This document shows, piece by piece, positions 54,494 to 60,792 of a DNA stretch of 60,792 nt (position 1 is its first letter; every line of letters starts with the position of its first letter). This DNA comes from a bacterium. Its GTDB lineage: Bacteria; SAR324; XYD2-FULL-50-16. The stretch spans positions 1-60,792 of the forward strand of contig JAHJTV010000032.1 in the NCBI GenBank assembly GCA_018829445.1, given 5' to 3'. A model generated the notes under the pieces. It did not search any database and was not told the DNA's origin. It worked only from the letters and a program-made list of their open reading frames with translations. A program made the translations under genes and the position numbers.

Positions 54494-54763
54494 ATGCATC
54501 CGGAACATGGAGATCAGATACCTGGATTGAACAGGATCGAAGGGCAGGTAAAAGGGATCAAACGAATGATAGAGGAACGGCGTTATTGTGTAGATATCTT
54601 AACACAGCTAAAAGCAGCCAAAGCAGCTCTGCATAAAGTGGAACAGGGGGTTTTAAAAAGACATATGCAACATTGCCTGAAAAATGCGGTTGAATCAAAG
54701 AATGAAGTTGAGATTCAGGAAAAGATAGATGAATTGATGCAATTATTAGTCAAACGAGTTTAG
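54494..54763 (+). CDS. csoR: Copper-sensing repressor CsoR
   Basis: From ATG 54494, with GGAGG 5 bases before it, the protein has 89 residues. It has the CsoR/RcnR helical fold and the Cu(I) ligands Cys32 (RRYCVDIL), His57 and Cys61 (KRHMQHC), the Cys-His-Cys set of CsoR; if the TTG at 54482 is used, the numbers are 36, 61 and 65, as in the Mycobacterium protein. It leaves the DNA on copper binding. A consensus operator is upstream and copA follows. Confidence 0.95.
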   Translation: MHPEHGDQIPGLNRIEGQVKGIKRMIEERRYCVDILTQLKAAKAALHKVEQGVLKRHMQHCLKNAVESKNEVEIQEKIDELMQLLVKRV

Positions 54764-54820
54764 GAAACTTTTGATTTTAAAGGAAGAATTTGAATAATGA
54801 TCGAGATGAGGAGTGATGTT

Positions 54821-57544
54821 ATGACTCTTGAAACCAGGGTATTGGATATTGAAGGCATGACCTGCAGTTCATGTGTTCGCACCGTTGAAGAAACCGTTCA
54901 GCAACAAGACGGAATCCAGAAGGCATCCGTTAATTACGCTTCTGAAAAACTGCAGATTGTACTTGAGAGCGATAAAACGAGTGTCGATGAGATCATCGCA
55001 GTAATAGAAAAAAGAGGCTACAAGGCCAGACTACCGAAAGAAGGTACCACAAAAACCTATGCCATCGAGGGGATGACGTGCGCTTCCTGTGTGAAAAGGG
55101 TTGAGGATACCATCAAAGCATTGCCCGGGGTGAATTCAGCCAGTGTTAACCTGGCAACGGAGAAAGCACAAGTGACATATTCTCCGGATATCATAAAAGA
55201 GTTACAAATAATGGAAGCTGTTACCAGAGCCGGGTACGGCTTATCAAAACTTGTCGAGAGTGAAACGGTTGATCTGGATGAAGAAAAGAAACGAAAGGAT
55301 TTGAAGCAGCAATTTATACGATTGGTTGTGTCTATTGTATTTGCGATTCCTCTGGTACTAATCGCCATGCTTGAAATGGTGGGGATTTCGTTACCTGCCG
55401 TTATCAGTCCAATGCATAATCCGAGTACTTTTGCTCTATTACAGCTCATTTTGGTGATTCCGATAGTCATTGCCGGGGCTCATTTTTACAGCAGAGGATA
55501 CCCCTCCTTTTTCAGGGGACACCCCAACATGGATTCTCTGATTGCCATCGGAACCACCTCAGCCATAGGCTATAGTGTCTGGAACACAGCCTTGATATTG
55601 ATGGGCAGGACTGAACTGGTTATGAATTTGTATTATGAAACAGCAGGAGTGATCATAGCGCTGATCAAGGTCGGAAAATACATGGAATCGGTTAGCAAAG
55701 GAAGAACCTCCGGTGCGATCAAGCAACTGATGGGATTGCAGCCCAAGTCAGCAATTGTAATCAGGAACGGGCGTGAAGAAACGATCTCCATTGAAGAGGT
55801 TGAGGTTGGTGATGAAGTGATTGCCAAACCGGGAGAAAAGATCGCTGTGGATGGCATTGTGCTGGAAGGTCACACTTCAGTTGACGAGTCCATGTTGACC
55901 GGTGAGAGTATTCCGGTTGAAAAAACGGTTGGTGATCCGGTAACCGGCGCCAGCATTAATCAAAACGGGATGATTCGTTATCGAGCAGAACGGGTGGGAA
56001 AAGAGACAGCCCTTGCCCGGATCATTAAACTGGTTGAAGAAGCCCAGGGAAGTAAGGCCCCCATTGCCAGAATGGCAGACGTTATCTCCGGTTATTTTGT
56101 TCCGGTGGTAATGATCATCGCAACTCTGTCCGGATTAGCCTGGTTGCTTGGTGGTATGGAGGTTACTTTTGCTCTCAAAATCTTTATTTCGGTAATGGTG
56201 ATTGCCTGCCCTTGTGCTCTGGGACTGGCCACTCCAACTGCCATTATGGTTGGTACCGGTCGGGGAGCTTCCCTGGGTATTTTGATTAAGGGTGGGGAAC
56301 CATTAGAGATTGCCAGTCGCATCAAAACCGTTGTTTTTGATAAGACCGGTACTATTACGGAAGGCAAGCCCAAGGTAACCGAAATACTGACTTTCGGAGA
56401 TTGGAAAGAAAGTGAGGTTTTGCAGATGGCTGCCTCGGCGGAAAAAGGATCGGAGCATTCCCTTGGAGCCGCTATTGTAGAAGAAAACAAAAAAAGGGAG
56501 CAAGGGTTTCTGAAAATGGAAAACTTCAAGGCGGTACCGGGAAGGGGGATATCCTCTAAAGTAGACAAAAAAATGCTATTGTTTGGGAACGTTGAGTACA
56601 TGTCTGAAAATGGCATAATTCAAAGCGATTTGCAGGAAGCCGATCGGCTTTCCAAAGAGGGCAAAACATCCATGTATCTGGCTATTGAAGGAAAGCTAGC
56701 CGGAATTATTGCTGTGGCAGATGTGGTGAAGCCTGACAGTGCCCTGGCTATTTCCAGGTTGCATGACAGGGGTATTAAGACAGTTATGCTAACCGGTGAT
56801 AATCAGCTTACAGCAGAAGCCATTGCGAAACAGGTCAATATTGATCAGGTGGTTGCCCAGGTGATGCCGGGCGATAAAGCTGCCCGGGTCAAAGAGTTGC
56901 AGGCTAATGGTGACAGGGTTTCCATGGTGGGGGACGGGATTAATGATGCCCCTGCTCTTGCACAATCCGATCTTGGCATTGCCATCGGTTCAGGCACCGA
57001 TGTTGCCATGGAATCTGCAGGGATTGTCTTAATGCAAAACAGCCTGATGGGTGTCGTTACAGCCATTGATCTCAGCAGGGCAACCCTAAGAAACATCAAA
57101 CAAAACCTGTTTTGGGCATTTGCTTACAATACGGCAGGTATTCCCCTGGCAGCCGGATTGTTCTTCCTGTTTGGGGGACCTACATTAAATCCTATGTTTG
57201 CCGCTGCCGCCATGGCCATGAGCTCGGTTTCCGTTGTCACTAATGCGTTGCGGCTTAGACGTTTTAATCCGGCTGAAGTAAGTGTTCCCATCAGTCAATC
57301 TATCAATCAACCTGCTAAGGAGCAGACCATGAAAACAAAAATATCGATTAATGGTATGAGTTGTCAGCATTGTGCCAAAAATGTAACTGAAAAACTGAAT
57401 AGTCTGGAAGGCATTTCTTCTACGGTGGTGAATCTGGATGAGAAAAACGCAATAGTGGAATCGGCAACACCCCTTGATGAGGGTTTAATCACAAAAACCA
57501 TCACTGATGCAGGCTATATTGTAACCGGTATTTCAGCCCAATAA
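54821..57544 (+). CDS. copA: Cu(I)-exporting P1B-ATPase CopA with fused C-terminal CopZ-like domain
   Basis: About 907 residues from the ATG preceded by GAGGAG (54808-54813); an upstream in-frame ATG is at 54797. Two N-terminal metal-binding domains (GMTCSSC, GMTCASC), eight membrane segments, A-domain LTGES, CPC in [13 protein letters not shown], and GDGINDAP are present. The P-type SEHP motif reads SEHS. After the last membrane segment and a Ser/Asn/Gln linker comes a third metal-binding domain, GMSCQHC, resembling the chaperone CopZ. It exports Cu(I) under CsoR control. A CopZ-like C-terminal fusion is unusual. Confidence 0.96.
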   Translation: MTLETRVLDIEGMTCSSCVRTVEETVQQQDGIQKASVNYASEKLQIVLESDKTSVDEIIAVIEKRGYKARLPKEGTTKTYAIEGMTCASCVKRVEDTIKALPGVNSASVNLATEKAQVTYSPDIIKELQIMEAVTRAGYGLSKLVESETVDLDEEKKRKDLKQQFIRLVVSIVFAIPLVLIAMLEMVGISLPAVISPMHNPSTFALLQLILVIPIVIAGAHFYSRGYPSFFRGHPNMDSLIAIGTTSAIGYSVWNTALILMGRTELVMNLYYETAGVIIALIKVGKYMESVSKGRTSGAIKQLMGLQPKSAIVIRNGREETISIEEVEVGDEVIAKPGEKIAVDGIVLEGHTSVDESMLTGESIPVEKTVGDPVTGASINQNGMIRYRAERVGKETALARIIKLVEEAQGSKAPIARMADVISGYFVPVVMIIATLSGLAWLLGGMEVTFALKIFISVMVIACPCALGLATPTAIMVGTGRGASLGILIKGGEPLEIASRIKTVVFDKTGTITEGKPKVTEILTFGDWKESEVLQMAASAEKGSEHSLGAAIVEENKKREQGFLKMENFKAVPGRGISSKVDKKMLLFGNVEYMSENGIIQSDLQEADRLSKEGKTSMYLAIEGKLAGIIAVADVVKPDSALAISRLHDRGIKTVMLTGDNQLTAEAIAKQVNIDQVVAQVMPGDKAARVKELQANGDRVSMVGDGINDAPALAQSDLGIAIGSGTDVAMESAGIVLMQNSLMGVVTAIDLSRATLRNIKQNLFWAFAYNTAGIPLAAGLFFLFGGPTLNPMFAAAAMAMSSVSVVTNALRLRRFNPAEVSVPISQSINQPAKEQTMKTKISINGMSCQHCAKNVTEKLNSLEGISSTVVNLDEKNAIVESATPLDEGLITKTITDAGYIVTGISAQ
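57329..57544 (+). CDS. Possible internally initiated CopZ copper chaperone
   Basis: Inside copA, in frame, AAGGAG (57317-57322) stands 6 bases before an ATG that begins [15 protein letters not shown]. This gives a 71-residue protein of normal CopZ size and sequence. Such a ribosome-binding site would be expected before a separate copZ gene. Either the fusion alone, or the fusion plus free CopZ, is made. The internal start is inferred. Confidence 0.45.
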   Translation: MKTKISINGMSCQHCAKNVTEKLNSLEGISSTVVNLDEKNAIVESATPLDEGLITKTITDAGYIVTGISAQ

Positions 57545-57642
57545 TATCCGGTTCCACCTTTTCAAACCGTTGTGGAACCTGGTTTCCTAAAATGGAAAGT
57601 CATAAAAGCGATTATTGAGATACTTGCCCGGAAAAACAAAAC

Positions 57643-57690
57643 AGGCAATTAACCGGGCAGATTCATGCAACACTGCCCGGTTAATTGCCT
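57643..57690 (-). terminator. Strong Rho-independent terminator after the SHOCT gene
   Basis: AGGCAATTAACCGGGCAG (57643-57660) and its exact complement (57673-57690) form an 18-bp stem with a 12-nt loop. Read on the minus strand it is followed by GTTTTGTTTTTC. It ends the minus-strand gene at 57710 and may also stop copA transcripts arriving from the other side. Confidence 0.88.
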
Positions 57691-57709
57691 TTGGGGGAGG
57701 GAAACACCG

Positions 57710-58015
57710 TTATTTCAACTCTTTTTTGATTACATTAAATTCTTCCGTTGTGATTTCGCCTTTGGCATACCGCTCGGCAAGAATGCTCAGGGCGTCACTT
57801 GAAACAATCCTGTTCTGTTTTGTACTGTTAGTCCATCTGATGATTGCGTAAACAACCAGCAACAAAACTCCAAACCATAATATCATCATCCAGCCACCTC
57901 CAAAAAATCGACCCATATACGATGCACAGCCTTCATTCCATCCGAAACCGTGTGCAAATACCGATAACGGGCTCAGGGTTAATAATATCAACAATCCAAC
58001 CAATCTGTTTCTCAT
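57710..58015 (-). CDS. SHOCT-domain small membrane protein
   Basis: The 101-residue protein has a signal peptide (ending VFAHG), one further membrane segment (WMMILWFGVLLLVVYAII) and a C-terminal SHOCT motif (ALSILAERYAKGEITTEEFNVIKKEL). Proteins of this shape often stand next to copper genes. Here it is on the opposite strand to copA, downstream of a Met/His-rich gene. Its role is unknown. Confidence 0.85.
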   Translation of the reverse strand: MRNRLVGLLILLTLSPLSVFAHGFGWNEGCASYMGRFFGGGWMMILWFGVLLLVVYAIIRWTNSTKQNRIVSSDALSILAERYAKGEITTEEFNVIKKELK

Positions 58016-58158
58016 TCGAGTTCTCCGAAAAAATGTTTCATTTGAGCTTTACCTAATTTGGATAACATTCAAGAACGCTTGTTTTTCCTGATTTTAACCA
58101 CATTTAATTTCATCTTCCTGCCTGAATCCGGGGGGCACCCCTGCTACGGTCAAGTTTC

Positions 58159-58746
58159 TTACTTTTCAGAACTTTTTCTGACTTTGCTGTCATCCTGAAA
58201 CATCATTCCGGGACCATAACTGTGGTGTCCCATAAATCCATGCATAAAACCAGGGCCAGAACCATTCTGGTTGTTATAACCATGCATCATTCCGGTTCTG
58301 AGGCCTCTGCCGCAACCGTAATAACCGTTCTCTCCCTCAAATGCGATGTTGTGTAGGTATTGAAATATCAAACTCCTTTCGTATCGCTGCAGTTTTGCGA
58401 CAGTATTTTGATCATTGGATTCCAGGGTGACCTTCACTCCGTTATCCAATGACGATACGGTAACTTGTACCCCCTCAAAATATGCTTCCAATTTTTCCTG
58501 CTCATCCACAAACCTTTTTTTGATGGATTCCAAAGCAGAATCGGAACTGGAGGTTAATTCAAACAGTACTCCCTTATCAGATAGAGAGCTTTGTATTTCC
58601 GTGCTATGCATCACATCATGGATCTCATTCATCTCTTTCCAGGACTCTTCATTCCCCTGGTATTGACGATTGAACATGCCACCGCCGTGAGCGTATACTA
58701 TTCCTGATACAGCCATTGAAAGGGCCAACAACATGAGCTTTTTCAT
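58159..58746 (-). CDS. Periplasmic Met/His-rich protein, probable copper binder
   Basis: The 195-residue protein has a cleavable signal peptide (MKKLMLLALSMAVSGIVYA, then HGGG). The middle part is helical and soluble; the C-terminus is rich in Met, His and Gly (GMMHGY, FMHGFMGHHSYGPGMMF), typical of Cu(I)/Ag(I) binding. It lies by the CopA module, so periplasmic copper buffering is likely. No family name is recognised. Confidence 0.75.
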   Translation of the reverse strand: MKKLMLLALSMAVSGIVYAHGGGMFNRQYQGNEESWKEMNEIHDVMHSTEIQSSLSDKGVLFELTSSSDSALESIKKRFVDEQEKLEAYFEGVQVTVSSLDNGVKVTLESNDQNTVAKLQRYERSLIFQYLHNIAFEGENGYYGCGRGLRTGMMHGYNNQNGSGPGFMHGFMGHHSYGPGMMFQDDSKVRKSSEK

Positions 58747-58984
58747 AATTCTATCTCCAGAATTTGCTATTGAGTTAAATTTGGTGAATTTGTTCTGTTA
58801 TCAGGTAATACACCTGAAGGTGCCACTTATTTCAAAAAAAGAAAAAACCGGATATTTTTTTTGTATTTCATAAGCTGTACTGGAATCGTTTTTTCGGGTT
58901 GCGACCTTTTAACATTTGTCAACATAGTCGCTTTATCACCATCATAATTCCTAATATAAAGGGTAAATAGAAGGTTCAAGGGGA
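58747..58984. other. Gene-free stretch before the cytochrome genes
   Basis: It should hold the promoter for the periplasmic protein gene (minus) and for the cytochrome genes (plus). No clear boxes or hairpins. Confidence 0.4.
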
Positions 58985-59110
58985 ATGGGACAAATGAATC
59001 TTAAGTTGAATTATTTCCTTTACTGCTATATCATCAATCTCTACAATATCTATCAGGCATTTACCCATATGTTTTCCAAAATCGACTTTGAAAAATATAT
59101 GGCTATTTAG
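58985..59110 (+). CDS. Possible 41-residue small protein before cytochrome b561
   Basis: A frame opening MGQMNLKLNYFLYCYIINLYN and ending FEKYMAI stops 15 bp before the cytochrome b561 start, and its end runs into that gene's ribosome-binding site. It is rich in Tyr, Ile and Asn. The AAGGGG before it is not ideally spaced. Coupling to the next gene is the main support. Confidence 0.35.
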   Translation: MGQMNLKLNYFLYCYIINLYNIYQAFTHMFSKIDFEKYMAI

Positions 59111-59125
59111 CAAAAGGAGGAGTTG

Positions 59126-59653
59126 ATGATTCAAGGAAATTCAAGGAAATACGGGAAGCCGGCCCAGTTGCTTCATTGGCTGATAGCGACTCTTGTGTTT
59201 TTCATGAGTTTGCTGGGGCTATTTATGTCCGGTCAACCAGCTGGTTCAGAAAAATCAACCCTGTTAAGCATCCATATTGCAACAGGTTTTGTACTGACTG
59301 TTCTGGTTGTTATTCGGGTTGCGTGGAAATGGTTTGACATCACACCGGCCCCCCCTGACCAGCTGTCTCCCTTTAATTTATTTGCCTATAAAACCACCCA
59401 TGTGTTGATGTATATATCACTTTTCGCTTTACTTACCAGCGGGATAACCATGGCGCTATCGTTTCGCATCTCATTTTTACCGTTTCAGATTGCGACGGAT
59501 ATTAAAATAAGCAGGTTACATTTGTTTCTATTTCATAAATCGATATTTGTAATTCTTTGGTGCCTGATAGCCGGTCATATTGGCGGTGTTCTGTATTATC
59601 AGGTTAAAAAGTCCGATGTATTATCTCGAATGGGAATAACCTGGTTTGCCTAA
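59126..59653 (+). CDS. Cytochrome b561-family membrane haem protein
   Basis: The 175-residue protein has four membrane segments with histidines at the haem-ligand positions: LLHWLI, SIHIATG, THVLMY and AGHIGG. AAGGAGGA at 59114-59121 supports the ATG at 59126. This family passes electrons from quinol to periplasmic acceptors. A c-type cytochrome follows by 80 bp and is the likely partner. Confidence 0.9.
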   Translation: MIQGNSRKYGKPAQLLHWLIATLVFFMSLLGLFMSGQPAGSEKSTLLSIHIATGFVLTVLVVIRVAWKWFDITPAPPDQLSPFNLFAYKTTHVLMYISLFALLTSGITMALSFRISFLPFQIATDIKISRLHLFLFHKSIFVILWCLIAGHIGGVLYYQVKKSDVLSRMGITWFA

Positions 59654-59733
59654 CTGCAGATTGGATGATTTTTAAAAACGGACTGCTAATCGGTGGTTTA
59701 AATATAATACACTATTATAAAAGGAGATTTAGG

Positions 59734-60090
59734 ATGAGAAATCCTTTTTTAGCTTTTTCATTGATAAAAAAGACATGGCTTTTTGCTGTAATAATTCTGG
59801 GATCAATGATGTTCCAAGGCTTATATGCTGGCAATGGCATGGGGGAATCCACATATAATGAGCATTGCAGTGGATGTCACGGTGGTGGCTTTTTGGGATG
59901 GCTTTCCGGAGCACCTGAAATCGGTAATATGGAAGAGTGGAAGCCGTTTTTTGAGAAAGGTGTGGAAAAAATGAAAGCAAATGCACTGAAAGGTGTGGGC
60001 CGCATGGACCCTAAAGGGGGTTGTGATAAGTGCTCAGATGAAGATGTCGAAATGGCAGTCGATTATATTCTATCCAAAACACCCCAATGA
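59734..60090 (+). CDS. Cytochrome c5-like periplasmic monohaem cytochrome c
   Basis: From the ATG chosen by AAGGAG (59722-59727), 118 residues. It has a signal peptide ending GLYAGN, one haem site CSGCH, and the c5 family end GRMDPKGGCDKCSDEDVEMAVDYI, with the Met ligand and two extra cysteines. It is matured by the Ccm system. It probably receives electrons from the b561 upstream. Confidence 0.92.
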   Translation: MRNPFLAFSLIKKTWLFAVIILGSMMFQGLYAGNGMGESTYNEHCSGCHGGGFLGWLSGAPEIGNMEEWKPFFEKGVEKMKANALKGVGRMDPKGGCDKCSDEDVEMAVDYILSKTPQ

Positions 60091-60674
60091 TTGTGAGCCA
60101 TGAAAGGGTAAGACGCTGAACGAAAATTCAGCTGTTTTAGCTACTTTGATATTTTCATTGGGATTCAAGTTATGGTGGTTTAATCGGGCAGGAGGAATTG
60201 TTCATAAAATGGGAAGTAACTTCGTTACATTCAATAGTGCTCAAGTTCCTTACAGGATAAGTAACAAACGGTTTTCCTGTTATCTCGTTCCTTTTCCCCT
60301 GTAAAGTCATCCACCCCCTTGGAAAGATCATATAACACTTCCTGAAGTCTTTTCTCGATTTGTTTTATACTCACTCGCATCAAGTCATACAAGATGATCA
60401 AAGCCAAAGGACTTTTTATTTTTTATTCCAAGAAAGCCATTTATCTGTAATAGCGAACTCTGAAGAATTTTTGCCTGGTTTTTTCAATTTATCTTACAAC
60501 CTGTTCTTTCGGAAAAATGTATCGATTGCTCCTGAGCATACATCGTTTTTTCTTGACGAGTTTTTGGATAATACCATGAACCAGAAGCAATCGAAAACAT
60601 CAACTAATCTTTACCGGTAACTGTTTTTCTGTTTTACCTACCAAAAACGATTTAACTTGAGAGTATAGGGTTCT
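60091..60674. other. Gene-free stretch at the right end
   Basis: A frame at 60360-60620 has no ribosome-binding site or domain and is not called. No RNA or terminator was seen. Confidence 0.5.
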
Positions 60675-60702
60675 CTGTCATGCCGGACTTGATCCGGCAT
60701 CC
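60675..60702. repeat. Short palindromic dispersed repeat, right copy
   Basis: Exact reverse complement of 31-58, in opposite orientation. The flanking CCAGATTTTT also occurs near the left copy, so the repeated unit is larger than 28 bp. Confidence 0.8.
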
Positions 60703-60720
60703 AGATTTTTGAAATAATTA

Positions 60721-60749
60721 TGGATTCCGTGTCAAGCACGGAATGACAA
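60721..60749. repeat. Diverged second palindromic unit
   Basis: Palindrome with core GATTCCGTGTCAAGCACGGAAT followed by GACA; same design as 60675-60702 but different arm sequence. The two form a short array. Confidence 0.6.
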
Positions 60750-60792
60750 CATGTCAGCTTTCTATGGCCTATAATTTCAATAATTTAGGCAA

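Noticed and set aside
60360..60620. Plus-strand frame of 86 codons at the right end
   Set aside because: Starts with TTG without a ribosome-binding site and shows no domain.

Overview
The window is a chromosomal segment of a Gram-negative, proteobacteria-like organism. The evidence is at least three lipobox exoproteins, System I cytochrome c maturation (ccmDEFGH), a CheV coupling protein, an HD-GYP phosphodiesterase and a delta/gamma-type fatty-acid operon. Short palindromic repeats and a REP-type transposase recur. The exact lineage cannot be named from this sequence; a deltaproteobacterial or SAR324-like lineage would fit. The glycyl radical enzyme (oxygen-sensitive), corrinoid protein and tryptophanase point to an anaerobic or facultative life, while cytochrome b561, cytochrome c and Ccm point to a respiratory chain.

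Layout: (1) 0.5-7.3 kb, a co-directional cluster: TetR regulator, SCP2-like protein, glycyl radical enzyme (GRE), its activase, a UroD-type corrinoid methyltransferase and a corrinoid carrier protein. It resembles no GRE locus I know and is the best candidate for an undescribed pathway. (2) 7.6-13.7 kb: GAF-HD-GYP protein, MFS transporter, then a LacI regulator and an FHS-like MFS transporter that share near-identical palindromic operators, then a small DMT-type membrane protein. (3) 13.8-18.4 kb: three exported proteins on the minus strand: an M30-like metalloprotease, a subtilase with a P-domain but no propeptide, and a separate lipoprotein that looks like the missing propeptide. (4) 18.7-25.1 kb: housekeeping scpA-yceD-rpmF-plsX-fabG-acpP-fabF-yggS, without fabH and fabD. 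(5) 25.8-35.3 kb: gltB, gltD, hemB, a TerB-like protein, an orphan gcvH and an amidohydrolase. (6) 35.4-43.0 kb: a GT22-like membrane mannosyltransferase with a spermidine-synthase-like partner, an acyltransferase, the ccm operon (including a 48-residue ccmD) and a small membrane protein with a FliF-like tail. (7) 43.7-53.7 kb: a LIM-like zinc protein with a dead DA1-type peptidase domain, a sensor kinase, tryptophanase, a membrane-protein gene cut by a 1.09-kb Y1-transposase element with 27-bp inverted ends, a Pif1-like helicase and cheV. (8) 54.4-60.1 kb: a copper module (CsoR, CopA with a fused CopZ domain, SHOCT protein, Met/His-rich periplasmic protein) followed by cytochrome b561 and a c5-type cytochrome. 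Identical 28-bp palindromic repeats lie in opposite orientation near the two ends of the window.

How the parts may work together: in region 1 the GRE would cleave or rearrange a substrate by radical chemistry, and the UroD/corrinoid pair would move a methyl group from the substrate or product. In region 3 a metalloprotease and a subtilase are exported with a separately encoded folding helper or inhibitor. In region 8 CsoR derepresses copper export, and CopA and CopZ come from one reading frame that keeps a strong internal ribosome-binding site. All functions are read from motifs by eye; no database search was run.
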